Assembly: GCA_047629355.1 (NCBI GenBank)
Contig: JBLHWU010000094.1
Coordinates: forward strand, 1 to 23,180
Reading direction: 5' to 3'
DNA from: CAYUNA01 sp047629355
Lineage (GTDB): Bacteria; Bacteroidota; Bacteroidia; Chitinophagales; Saprospiraceae
DNA length: 23,180 bases
Both the position numbers and the translations under genes were made by a program. Positions 7,653 through 15,226 of the stretch are shown piece by piece; position 1 is the first letter of the stretch, and each line of letters opens with the position of its first letter. Below the pieces are notes generated by a model. That model was not told where the DNA came from and did no database searches. It saw only the letters and a list, made by a program, of their open reading frames with translations.

Positions 7653-7946
7653 CTAAAACAACGACTGCAATTTCATCGCCACACTCATATCTCCATCCAC
7701 TTTAATCTTGCCACCCATAAACGCCATCATTGGATTGAGTTTACCCGTCACCAGTTTAATAAAATCTTCTTGACTCACAGAAATTGTACAATCTGCTGCT
7801 TGGTCTTCTTGTGAAACTTTATTGGTATCACCCGTACCATCAATATGAAGAATTTGACCGCCCATATTAAATTTTAGCGTCTTACCAATCGGTGCTTTTG
7901 CCGCTGCTGTTTGCTGGATATCAGCTATGTAAGTATCTAAATTCAT
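7653..7946 (-). CDS. SCP2 sterol-binding-domain protein
   Basis: A 97-residue protein consisting of a single SCP2-like fold, a hydrophobic-pocket domain that binds lipids or acyl groups in other members. The family pattern is visible in the segment ending KFNMGGQILHIDGTG, in DCTISVSQEDFIKLVTGKLNPMMAFM (a 26-residue span, residues 51-76, here described by its key DCTI, DF and LNPMMAF elements), and in KIKVDGDMSVAMKLQSLF at the C-terminus. It has no signal peptide, so it is cytoplasmic. It is on the same strand as porD, 64 bases after that gene's stop, and ends at a strong terminator. The ligand in bacteria is not known. Family assignment is firm; biological role is not. Confidence 0.88.
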   Translation of the reverse strand: MNLDTYIADIQQTAAAKAPIGKTLKFNMGGQILHIDGTGDTNKVSQEDQAADCTISVSQEDFIKLVTGKLNPMMAFMGGKIKVDGDMSVAMKLQSLF

Positions 7947-8010
7947 CTTTTTATTTTTTTTATTATGCTATTTTACCGTCTGTCAAATACCGTTAACCGA
8001 AGCCATTTAT

Positions 8011-8910
8011 TTACTTAATTGCTCGATAAGTCGATGCTTTTGAGGCATCAACTCTTTGCATAACCGCAATCACATCATTTTTTTCATTAGGGATTCCACC
8101 TTTAAAAATATCAATAATTTCTGCTGATTTCGCATTGGAAAACATCTGTAGCGCCATTGACCGGGGATAAGCTTTTTCTGCCGCGCCCAATGCTTTAATG
8201 GCATTGGCCATAATCGCTCGTCCTGTAGGAAAATCTTTGTACGCAATATCCAATCCCTGTCGGTGGTAATCATAAATCGCCTGTCGATAATCTCGGAGTC
8301 GATTTGACAACATATTTTCTGCAATCCAGTACCGATTTCGGTCGCTATCTACAGACCGCCAGCCTTTGTAAGCTGCCGATACATTGGGTGGAATGTTATT
8401 GATAATCTCCTGTGCCGTTTGGAAATATTGCTCTCCACCTAAAGGCGAAAAAGAATCATAATCCATACCTATCACGATAAAAGCGTAGAAAGACAAGACG
8501 GTCGTCAAGTTATTTTGAAATTGATTTTCCGCGTATTCCAATGGCTGAAATTGCTCATATTCAAACAAAAAGTCTTTGTCCAAATGATTCAATAACGGCG
8601 TCTCATCAGTTGTTCCAAAAATCGGACGCGTTGATTGAATCGCAATTTCACCTTTAAATTGAGTCGGTCCGCGCTCCTCCGAAATGGTAATCACCATCTC
8701 CACTTTGATGCGTTCTTCTTCTTCAAAAATGTCGTCCGTCCACCGCTGATTGTTCATGAATTCCTCGATTGCCGTTTCCAGGCTTCGAAATACTTTTGGG
8801 TCTGCAGTCTGCAATTTAGGCGTATTGACAGTGACATTGACTATCAATTCCTGTGCTTGCATCGTCCATGCAGCCAAAATTACCGTACCTATTAATAATA
8901 TTTTTTTCAT
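8011..8910 (-). CDS. porD: PorD, DUF4835 periplasmic/envelope protein linked to T9SS
   Basis: DUF4835 proteins of Bacteroidota are named PorD and associated with the type IX secretion system; the exact job is not established. The N-terminus is a clean signal peptide (MKKILLIGTVILAAWTMQAQ, cleavage near residue 19-20), giving an exported protein of about 280 residues. The mature part starts ELIVNVTVNTPKLQ and includes QRWTDDIFEEEERI, a hydrophobic segment with VLSFYAFIVIGMDYDSFSPLGG, and a helical C-terminus with YPRSMALQMFSNAKS. Length 299 aa is typical. In many Bacteroidota the order is bamD-rpoZ-coaBC-porD; here the same order holds but a decayed barrel gene is inserted between coaBC and porD. 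It fits with the four T9SS cargo proteins further along the window. Confidence 0.85.
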   Translation of the reverse strand: MKKILLIGTVILAAWTMQAQELIVNVTVNTPKLQTADPKVFRSLETAIEEFMNNQRWTDDIFEEEERIKVEMVITISEERGPTQFKGEIAIQSTRPIFGTTDETPLLNHLDKDFLFEYEQFQPLEYAENQFQNNLTTVLSFYAFIVIGMDYDSFSPLGGEQYFQTAQEIINNIPPNVSAAYKGWRSVDSDRNRYWIAENMLSNRLRDYRQAIYDYHRQGLDIAYKDFPTGRAIMANAIKALGAAEKAYPRSMALQMFSNAKSAEIIDIFKGGIPNEKNDVIAVMQRVDASKASTYRAIK

Positions 8911-8927
8911 GTTCTTTTTTTAAAACG

Positions 8928-9647
8928 CTACTTTGAAATCGTTTCGCCGCTTTTCGCAAATCTTTTCCCAAAATAATATTTAAAACTAAAAAATAAACTG
9001 CTGACAAAGTTATAAGAAAAAATGGTTTGCTTAGTTTCTGCGTCAGTAAGACCAGTACCATCTTCTTTTAAATTTTGATATTGGTAAATATTCCACCAAG
9101 AGAAGCTTCTATGCTAATACGAGGCGTAATAAAGTAATAAAACTGCGGTCTTATCAATATCAACTTGAAAAATATCGCTGTCTGGCGAATTAATGTTACT
9201 GTCATCAAATTTATTTATCTCTTTTCCAAAACCTATACCTGCTTCTTTGTATCTAAGGTAAAACTAGCTTTTTTTGCTAATTCCCAATACACTTTTAAAA
9301 ACGGGGCAACATCATAGATATTTTGTGTGCTTGTAAAGTCGCATGTACTGTTTCCTCCAAAGCCTCCATTAAAAACAGAAAACTGCTGTTTTGTTCCTGT
9401 TCGAGCATAATTCAATTCTCCACCGACAGGAATAAAATCAGAAACTAAAAAACCAATTTGTGGAAATAAGTTGAAAGTCGTCGTGGAACCTGGCCGAATA
9501 CTATCTATTTACTGCATTTTTCTGTTCAAAACTATTATATGAAAAAGCTATTCCTCCACCAATAAATTTATTGCCTTTTTCCAGTTGCGCCTTTGCGTTT
9601 CCAAAACCAAGGATTAAAATTATAAAAAGCGCGATTTGTTTTAGCAT
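8928..9647 (-). pseudogene. Outer-membrane beta-barrel protein, multiply frameshifted
   Basis: Starting at ATG 9647 on the minus strand, a good signal peptide (MLKQIALFIILILGFGNAKA) leads into LEKGNKFIGGGIAFSYNS, typical of small outer-membrane barrels, then a stop. The next frame continues with FNLFPQIGFLVSDFIPVGGE and NIYDVAPFLKVYWELAKK. A third carries EAGIGFGKEINKFD, a fourth FITPRISIEASLGGIF, and a last FSYNFVSSLFFSFKYYFG, ending at the stop at 8928. Alternating hydrophobic strands and the short aromatic C-terminal strand fit a barrel of about 230 residues. At least four frame changes are needed, too many for a single sequencing error, so decay is the likely reading. It sits 17 bases before porD on the same strand. 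Confidence 0.75.
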
Positions 9648-9665
9648 GTGACTTTTTTAGAGATG

Positions 9666-9734
9666 GGACAGTGGACTTTAGTCTACATAAGCAATTGACA
9701 ATCAATCTGCAAGGTGGACTGAAGTTCACCGTCC
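9666..9734. repeat. Pair of REP-like palindromes
   Basis: GGACAGTGGACTTTAGTCTAC (9666-9686; arms GTGGACT/AGTCTAC) and the unit at 9713-9734 (arms GGTGGACT/AGTTCACC) are each imperfect palindromes, and together form a larger inverted repeat. The differences are nearly all transitions that leave G-U pairs. They lie between the coaBC end and the barrel pseudogene start. Confidence 0.55.
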
Positions 9735-9750
9735 TGTGAGCGTATTAAAT

Positions 9751-10944
9751 TTACTTCAACAATCCCGCCAACTCATCCACAATATCCACCGCTACTGCTG
9801 ACTTAAATTTTAACTCAAATTCCTTCAACTTATTGCCTTGATGAATGATGGTAATTTTATTGGTATCGTGATTAAAACCCGCACCTTTGTCTTGCAAGGA
9901 GTTCAAAACGATAAAATCGAAGTTTTTCTTTTTCAACTTGCCTTGCGCATGCTCGACTTCGTTATTGGTTTCCAAGGCAAAACCAACTAAAATTTGCTTC
10001 TTCTTTTTAATCTTTCCTAACGATGCTGCAATGTCCAAGGTTTTTTCCAAAGCAATCGTCATCTCCTCACCTTTCTTCTTAATTTTTTGCTTCGCCACAT
10101 TTGCAGGACGATAATCAGCGACTGCTGCTGCCAAAATTGCGGCATCCATAGTATCAAAATTTTGATGGGAAGCCTCGTACATTTCTTGCGCTGTTTTCAC
10201 TCGCACTAAATCAATATTGGAATGTTCGACATTTAATTTAGATGGTCCTAAAATCAAGCGTACTTTCGCGCCTCTATCTGCCAAGTTTTTTGCAACTTCA
10301 ACGCCCATTTTTCCAGACGACCGATTGCCAACGAAGCGCACGGGGTCGATAGGTTCGTAAGTTGGTCCAGCGGTAACCAGCACATTTTTACCCGCTAAAT
10401 CATTGCTTTTTGCAAAATGATTTTTCAAAAAATCGATAATATCTTCAGGTTCTGCCATCCGCCCTTTTCCAACCAAGCCACTCGCCAATTCGCCATCACC
10501 AACAGGAATTAAATGCGTACCGTGCCGCTGTAATCGTCCCAAATTGTCCACTGTTGCAGGATGTATCCACATATCCAAATCCATAGCAGGCGCAATAAAA
10601 ACAGGGCAGCGAGCTGATAAATAGCAAGCTGAAATGATATTGTCACAAAGTCCATTCGAGAGTTTTGCTAAGGTATTAGCGGTAGCGGGTGCGACCAACA
10701 TGGCGTCTGCCCACAATCCCAAATCAACGTGATTGTTCCAACCAGCTTCGGAGCTAACTTCTGAAAAAACAGCTTTTTTTGATAATGTGGAAAGTGTAAG
10801 TGGAGTAATAAAGTCAGTGGCGGACTGCGTCATCAAAATCTGGACTTCAGCGCCTTCTTTTATCAATAGTCGGGTTAGAAAAGCAGCTTTATAGGCAGCG
10901 ATGCTTCCAGTGATACCCAAGAGAATTTTCTTGTTTTTCAACAC
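9751..10944 (-). CDS. coaBC: Bifunctional phosphopantothenoylcysteine decarboxylase/phosphopantothenate-cysteine ligase
   Basis: Two steps of coenzyme A synthesis: CoaB joins cysteine to 4'-phosphopantothenate, CoaC decarboxylates the product using FMN. The CoaC half (about 1-180) has the flavin-binding start KKILLGITGSIAAYK, the catalytic His72 in NHVDLGLWADAML, LVAPATANTLAKLSNGL and the substrate motif APAMDLDMW (118-126). The CoaB half (from about 186) has VLVTAGPTYEPIDPVRFVGN, RSSGKMG and AAVADYRP. The usual CoaC cysteine position reads GELASG here, with Ser155. The start at 10944 is GTG (GTG TTG AAA AAC AAG); no in-frame ATG gives the whole flavoprotein start. A 16-bp hairpin lies between rpoZ and this start. 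Function is certain apart from the cysteine question. Confidence 0.96.
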   Translation of the reverse strand: MLKNKKILLGITGSIAAYKAAFLTRLLIKEGAEVQILMTQSATDFITPLTLSTLSKKAVFSEVSSEAGWNNHVDLGLWADAMLVAPATANTLAKLSNGLCDNIISACYLSARCPVFIAPAMDLDMWIHPATVDNLGRLQRHGTHLIPVGDGELASGLVGKGRMAEPEDIIDFLKNHFAKSNDLAGKNVLVTAGPTYEPIDPVRFVGNRSSGKMGVEVAKNLADRGAKVRLILGPSKLNVEHSNIDLVRVKTAQEMYEASHQNFDTMDAAILAAAVADYRPANVAKQKIKKKGEEMTIALEKTLDIAASLGKIKKKKQILVGFALETNNEVEHAQGKLKKKNFDFIVLNSLQDKGAGFNHDTNKITIIHQGNKLKEFELKFKSAVAVDIVDELAGLLK

Positions 10945-10952
10945 AGCAATAA

Positions 10953-11018
10953 GTTCAGCGTTTGGTATTCAAAGTTCGGAGTTCAGCGTTTGCGTAACTC
11001 CGAACTCCGAACTTTGAA
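10953..11018. repeat. Intergenic repeat with 16-bp perfect hairpin between rpoZ and coaBC
   Basis: TTCAAAGTTCGGAGTT (10969-10984) is exactly complementary to 11003-11018. The unit GTTCAGCGTTTG occurs twice (10953-10964 and 10981-10992) and CCGAACT is repeated in the right part. It lies inside the presumed rpoZ-coaBC transcript, next to the GTG start. It has no T-run, so a repeat or processing signal is likelier than a terminator. Confidence 0.65.
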
Positions 11019-11022
11019 CTAA

Positions 11023-11373
11023 TTATCCGCGGTCGCTGTCGCGGTCACGATTTTTATTGTAAAAAAAGTGCAAGTCACCTTCGATGTATTCTTTGGTAGC
11101 GATAATTACCGGATTAGGCAATTTTTCGTAGAATTTCGAGATTTCGATTTGCTCTTTATTTTCGTTGATTTCTTCAATTGTGTCGGTTTGAACTGCAAAT
11201 TCATCCAATTTCTGGTGCAATTCGTGTTTCAAATCAACAGACAATTGTCGTGCTCGTCTGGAAATAACTACCAATGCTTCATAGATATTACCAGTTGGTC
11301 TTGCCAAAGCATGCACATCTCGCGCTTGAATATTAGGGTCTAAACCCTGAACTTTCGTTTTAATATCACCCAT
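11023..11373 (-). CDS. rpoZ: RNA polymerase omega-like subunit
   Basis: A 116-residue omega-family protein that should bind beta-prime and stabilise RNA polymerase. I place the start at ATG 11373 (MGDIKTKVQG) rather than at the upstream in-frame ATG at 11472, because the extra residues lie inside bamD and do not resemble the family. The core PTGNIYEALVVISRRARQLS matches the omega motif (GN-YE-ALV-ISKRARQ). The C-terminus is longer than in E. coli and has FYEKLPNPVIIATKEYIEGD, typical of Bacteroidota, and a charged tail rich in Asp/Arg. Its start overlaps the end of bamD by eight bases (11366-11373), implying translational coupling. coaBC follows on the same strand. Confidence 0.88.
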   Translation of the reverse strand: MGDIKTKVQGLDPNIQARDVHALARPTGNIYEALVVISRRARQLSVDLKHELHQKLDEFAVQTDTIEEINENKEQIEISKFYEKLPNPVIIATKEYIEGDLHFFYNKNRDRDSDRG

Positions 11374-12181
11374 TCGGAAAAGATTTAGCTTTTTTAACTG
11401 AATTATCGTAAATAGATTCGATTTCTGAATAATTGTCACTATCCTTATACTTCCGTAAGAAGTCTTGAGCATAGTTTTCGGCTACTACATAACGCTCTGC
11501 TCTTTTCTCATACACACTATTCTCCGCTAAGTTGTAGGCCGCTCTCGCCATCATATAACGCACAGATGCGCCTCTTGTTGTCTCCGGAAAGTCCCGAAGC
11601 AAATTTTCGTAAGTAACCGTGGCTGCTTGATATTGTCGAAGGTCGTAATATAATTTTCCTTCTTCAAATGTTTTTTTCTCTTGTTTCAACCGCATCTCAT
11701 CAATCAAACGATTGCATTCTGCTACTCGTTCACTATTCGGATAAGTATTAGTGAAGACCTGAAAGTTGTCAACTGCTTGCTCCGTAAACGTTTGGTCTAA
11801 CCGATAAGACGGCGACATTTCGTAATTGGAATAAGCAGCCATAAATTCCGCTTCCTCCTTTGATTCGCTATTTGGGAAGGTGGTCACAAAATTTTTGAAA
11901 TAGTAATTGGACAGTACAAATTTCCCTTGCTTATAAAAGGTATAAGAATAAGCCTTGTAAATTTTTTCCAACTCCGCTTTTCCTCGATATTGCGGAATAA
12001 TCAATTCAAATAAGGTCTGCGCTCGCTGATATTCCTGCACTTCATACAAATCAAACGCTGTTTTGTAGATTAAATCAGTATCACCACTTGCCCTAATTTT
12101 CTCGAAATTGGACTTGCAACTTGTGCCAACAAATGCAACACTAAGTGTAAAAAACAATATATATACGAAATTTCTTTTCAT
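11366..12181 (-). CDS. bamD: Outer-membrane assembly lipoprotein BamD
   Basis: A TPR lipoprotein of the BAM complex, which inserts beta-barrel proteins into the outer membrane. The signal peptide ends in a lipobox, FVGTSC, with Cys22 as the lipidated residue. The mature part is made of helical pairs of TPR type, for example YKTAFDLYEVQEYQRAQTLF, FVLSNYYFKNFVTTFPNSES and YYDLRQYQAATVTYENLLRD. Length 271 aa fits the family (about 240-290). It is first in a unit with rpoZ (8-base overlap) and coaBC. A consensus -7 element lies only seven bases before the ATG, so the mRNA leader must be extremely short. Confidence 0.93.
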   Translation of the reverse strand: MKRNFVYILFFTLSVAFVGTSCKSNFEKIRASGDTDLIYKTAFDLYEVQEYQRAQTLFELIIPQYRGKAELEKIYKAYSYTFYKQGKFVLSNYYFKNFVTTFPNSESKEEAEFMAAYSNYEMSPSYRLDQTFTEQAVDNFQVFTNTYPNSERVAECNRLIDEMRLKQEKKTFEEGKLYYDLRQYQAATVTYENLLRDFPETTRGASVRYMMARAAYNLAENSVYEKRAERYVVAENYAQDFLRKYKDSDNYSEIESIYDNSVKKAKSFPNG

Positions 12182-12188
12182 AAGGATG

Positions 12189-12196
12189 CAAAGTTA
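12189..12196 (-). promoter_or_regulatory. -7 element TAACTTTG for bamD
   Basis: The minus-strand sequence TAACTTTGCATCCTTATG places TAnnTTTG seven bases before the start codon. Transcription would begin at or a few bases before the ATG, giving a leaderless or near-leaderless message. No good TTTG is seen at -33. Confidence 0.65.
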
Positions 12197-12290
12197 CGAT
12201 TTTTTTAGATAATAATGTTAGTCGTTTTAAAAACTAATAAAAAGAGGGGGTTGCTTTGGGATTGGTTGGTTGACAATTTGGTAAAAAAAA

Positions 12291-12322
12291 TCGCCCTTTG
12301 ACGCTGTTGATTCAAAGGGCGA
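12291..12322 (-). terminator. Intrinsic terminator after the last T9SS cargo gene
   Basis: An 11-bp stem TCGCCCTTTGA (12291-12301)/TCAAAGGGCGA (12312-12322), ten-base loop. On the minus strand it is followed by eight Ts (complement of 12283-12290). It ends the cargo cluster about 20 bases after the stop at 12343. Confidence 0.88.
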
Positions 12323-12342
12323 AAATAAAAATCAGGTTTGAC

Positions 12343-13863
12343 TTACTGCTTAATTACCAATTTTTGCTGAAAGGTCTGATTCGTCCCCTCCTCAAAAGCG
12401 ATTAAAATATAAATGCCATTCGATAATTCATCAACGGATAGATTGGTCGAATTACTGCCAATCAAATTGTATTCTTTTAGCATCGTTTTACCTGTTACAT
12501 CTACAATCGTTAACTTTCCAGTAAAAAGATACGGGAAGCTTACCTTAACTTCGGTCTGTGCGGGATTTGGATAAACCAACAAACTCCTTTCCTCCTTTTC
12601 TACCTCCTCCGTCGCCACAGGGTCGTTGATGCCGAGGGTGTCGCAGGGGCTGCCTTGCATATCGTAGAGGCGGAAGTGAGGGAAGTTGGGGACTTGAAAA
12701 GAATGCCTCGTGGGCATTTGCAGCCCATGCTGCTCTACATTGCAAGCAAGCCCCGCCTGATTCGGTTCGTGAATGATATGCAGTACATCTACTCCATTAT
12801 TTGCGGTGATGTAAATCTTCTCATTAGGTGCTAACATTCCTTGAAAAAATGTAGTGGGTAAAGGAACAGAAGAAGATGGGGGAGAAGCATATCCGTCATA
12901 TTCTGCTACTGTAATGTGACTAGCAGCGATGTTATTAGCGTTCAAATTATACTGATGGATTTTGGTTATTGCTGGAACGTATAAGTATTGAGAATTAGAA
13001 GACACCACCGCACCTACCGCCGCAAGGTCAAAACTATCTACTGGAATCTCTATCGCAACGGGAGAAGCAAACCAACCACTACATCGGTCAAAATCATAGA
13101 TATGAATATTGTTGTTGTTATTGGCCCTAATGTATTTGGTGCCGTCTGGTGAAAAAGTGGCTTGACCTGCACCACCGATGAATTCCAACACCTCCCCTAT
13201 TTCTTGACTATGCGAAAAATGTACGCCCGTTGGGTCAAAAAGAAAGAGGTTAATCCTGTTGCTATAAACGTCAGTAAGTATCAGCCACCAATCTCGTCCA
13301 TTGCCATGCCTCACTGCGGTCAGTCCTTCATAAAAATCACCGTCCAAAATGGATTGATTTTTCTCGGTTACTCGTCCATTCCCATCATTTTCATTAATGT
13401 TGACAATGGTATAAAGAAAATTTCTGTTTATCCAAAACATTACATCATCCTTCCGTGTATGAAATAAATAGACCAAAGAATCATTATCAGGCAAAGGTAG
13501 AGAAACAATTGACTGAAAAGACGGATAACCAATTTCACAGTAATCATCATAAATAGCACCTGCATTGATACTATCGCCATTCTCCAATATATTATGTATT
13601 CCATTGGCTATTCGACAGCCGTTGGAATACAATAATAAATTGCCCTCCTCATCTGAAAGTGCTGTATGTGTTTGGAAATGGATTAAAGTTTCAAAATAGC
13701 TTACTTCAGGTGGCTCGGTGTGGAAGTCAATCATAGAACCTCCAAAGAACTGGTCGGGAACGTTTGGGGGATAGCCGAAGACCCAAATGTAATCGTTTTT
13801 ATCTTGAGCAAAAATATTACAACAAAGAAGGATATAGAATAAAAAAAGAATTGATTTTTTCAT
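12343..13863 (-). CDS. Secreted propeller-like protein with T9SS type A sorting domain
   Basis: An exported protein, last gene of the cargo cluster. The signal peptide MKKSILFLFYILLCCNIFAQ is followed by repeated strand segments with propeller character, such as QATFSPDGTKYIRANN, IHIYDFDRCSG and VSSNSQYLYVPAITKIHQYN, resembling WD40/YVTN-type blades. A conserved stretch NGCRIANGIHNI and the paired cysteine-containing blocks are shared with the 499-aa gene at 15227. The last ~80 residues are a type A sorting domain (YPNPAQTEVKVSF ... NGIYILI ... KLVIKQ), which directs passage through T9SS and surface attachment. There is no catalytic motif, so an adhesive or binding role is only a guess. An upstream hairpin at 13882-13914 separates it from the preceding gene; a terminator follows. 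Confidence 0.85.
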   Translation of the reverse strand: MKKSILFLFYILLCCNIFAQDKNDYIWVFGYPPNVPDQFFGGSMIDFHTEPPEVSYFETLIHFQTHTALSDEEGNLLLYSNGCRIANGIHNILENGDSINAGAIYDDYCEIGYPSFQSIVSLPLPDNDSLVYLFHTRKDDVMFWINRNFLYTIVNINENDGNGRVTEKNQSILDGDFYEGLTAVRHGNGRDWWLILTDVYSNRINLFLFDPTGVHFSHSQEIGEVLEFIGGAGQATFSPDGTKYIRANNNNNIHIYDFDRCSGWFASPVAIEIPVDSFDLAAVGAVVSSNSQYLYVPAITKIHQYNLNANNIAASHITVAEYDGYASPPSSSVPLPTTFFQGMLAPNEKIYITANNGVDVLHIIHEPNQAGLACNVEQHGLQMPTRHSFQVPNFPHFRLYDMQGSPCDTLGINDPVATEEVEKEERSLLVYPNPAQTEVKVSFPYLFTGKLTIVDVTGKTMLKEYNLIGSNSTNLSVDELSNGIYILIAFEEGTNQTFQQKLVIKQ

Positions 13864-13881
13864 AATATAGAAAATATAATA

Positions 13882-13914
13882 ATTCCCACACTCAAACAGG
13901 AAGAGTGTGGGAAT
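13882..13914 (-). promoter_or_regulatory. Leader hairpin before the 506-aa cargo gene
   Basis: A 12-bp perfect stem ATTCCCACACTC (13882-13893)/GAGTGTGGGAAT (13903-13914). On the minus strand it is followed by an AT-rich stretch and the ATG 18 bases later. It corresponds in place to the hairpins before the other two downstream cargo genes. It may be an attenuator, terminator or RNA-stability element. Confidence 0.7.
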
Positions 13915-13935
13915 CTTAGTAACGGTGAAAATTTG

Positions 13936-15165
13936 TTATTTTTGTACAATTACTTTTTGTTGATAGCTAATAGTATTTTCTGTATCAATCGCTGAAAGGA
14001 CGTAAATTCCATTAGACAGACCACCTAAAGACAAGTCGAAAGCATGGTTTTCTACCAGTCCATTTTTTTGCCAAACAATTTTACCCGTTAAATCCATCAA
14101 CAAAAGATTACCCGTAAAAGAAGTAGGGAAAGTTATTTGTAATTCACTTTTTGCTGGGTTGGGATACACCAATAAATTTTCTGCAACAACTGCCAGATTT
14201 TCCGAAATCAAACCAATGCTTTGCAAAGATTCAGACGATGTTGATTCATTGCATATATTTAGTCCTCGACCACTTATGTACCTGTAAGCCACCCCCGCTT
14301 CTTCTATACTTAGTGCTAAGATTTGTTCTAATTCCGCTTGGTATTGTATCGCAGTTATCTCTTCTGTATTAAATTTTGTTACTGCAAGGAATAGTTTCTT
14401 TAGCGATTTTTCATATTCTTTTTCTACTGCAATATTGGTAATAAATGTTTTTACACCATTCAATTCAGCAATTCGCTCATCTTTGATTGCTCCAGTCAGT
14501 ATCTGTCTTTCTTCTGATAAGGATTTTAACTGAGCCAGAAGATTTTCTTTGACTGCCGCATAATCAGCATCCATTTCAACAGGCGGCTCTAAAGATTCTG
14601 AATAGGCGGGTTGATTAGATTCTAATGCAGTTAATTCTTGTAAAATTTGCTGCTTGCTTTGCTGAATATTATCTAACGCTAATTGTTGACTTGCGTCTAT
14701 GGTATTGGCTGCTCGCATCATTTGTTCTGCGGTAGCTAAATTATAAAAAGGCTTATTGTTATTGTCATCAATAAAATCTACCACTTGGTCAACTGCCGCA
14801 AATTCAGCTGAAATTAGTGTTTTTTGCGCAATTTTGAATTGTTCGCTAAAACGAAGAGCATCGGAAAGCGTATAGACCGCATTTAGTTCATGTCCCAAAT
14901 TATTCAACCCATCAATTGCCAATCCTTCATTTTGGTTCATAAAACCATCAAAACCTAAATTGCTATTCAACCATTGAGGATGTTTTTGTAAGCGTCGGTG
15001 TAGGTGACTTTTAGCTTTCCAAGCCTGCGCATCGGCGTAGTTACTACTGAATATAGGGTTGTCAATAATATTTCCATCCAGTTCACTCGGTATCCATTCT
15101 TGGTTGGAAAGGTCAGGGCAAAAAGAGGAAAAAACTATAAAAAAGCAAAAGAATATCTGTTTCAT
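13936..15165 (-). CDS. Secreted T9SS protein, truncated paralogue of the beta-helix protein
   Basis: I choose ATG 15165 (409 aa), as in its neighbours; the in-frame ATG at 15198 lies within the leader hairpin and would spoil the signal peptide. The signal MKQIFFCFFIVFSS runs directly into FCPDLSNQEWIPSELDGN. That block (to about residue 100) is strongly similar to residues 698-790 of the 1031-aa protein, at DNA level too, so this is that protein without its N-terminal ~690 residues and beta-helix. The middle (about 100-300) is helical and Glu/Gln-rich (KSLKKLFLAVTKFNTEE), perhaps coiled coil. The end is a type A sorting domain (YPNPAKSELQITF ... NGIYVLS ... QQKVIVQK). No signal cleavage motif such as AxA is obvious, so export efficiency is uncertain. 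Function unknown. Confidence 0.8.
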   Translation of the reverse strand: MKQIFFCFFIVFSSFCPDLSNQEWIPSELDGNIIDNPIFSSNYADAQAWKAKSHLHRRLQKHPQWLNSNLGFDGFMNQNEGLAIDGLNNLGHELNAVYTLSDALRFSEQFKIAQKTLISAEFAAVDQVVDFIDDNNNKPFYNLATAEQMMRAANTIDASQQLALDNIQQSKQQILQELTALESNQPAYSESLEPPVEMDADYAAVKENLLAQLKSLSEERQILTGAIKDERIAELNGVKTFITNIAVEKEYEKSLKKLFLAVTKFNTEEITAIQYQAELEQILALSIEEAGVAYRYISGRGLNICNESTSSESLQSIGLISENLAVVAENLLVYPNPAKSELQITFPTSFTGNLLLMDLTGKIVWQKNGLVENHAFDLSLGGLSNGIYVLSAIDTENTISYQQKVIVQK

Positions 15166-15179
15166 AACAAAGATGATTA

Positions 15180-15210
15180 ACCCGAATAGAGCAAACAACT
15201 CTATTCGGGT
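15180..15210 (-). promoter_or_regulatory. Leader hairpin before the 409-aa cargo gene
   Basis: A 12-bp perfect stem ACCCGAATAGAG (15180-15191 as CCCGAATAGAG plus A)/CTCTATTCGGGT (15199-15210), loop of seven with GTTTG on the transcribed strand. It lies 15 bases before ATG 15165, close enough to influence ribosome access. Confidence 0.75.
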
Positions 15211-15226
15211 AAATGAAATAAATAAA

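Noticed and set aside
8070..8324. 84-codon minus-strand frame inside porD
   Set aside because: Shadow of porD in another frame with no domain pattern.
11374..11472. Longer rpoZ start at 11472
   Set aside because: The added residues lie wholly within bamD in another frame and precede the recognisable omega N-terminus; ATG 11373 overlaps bamD by only eight bases.
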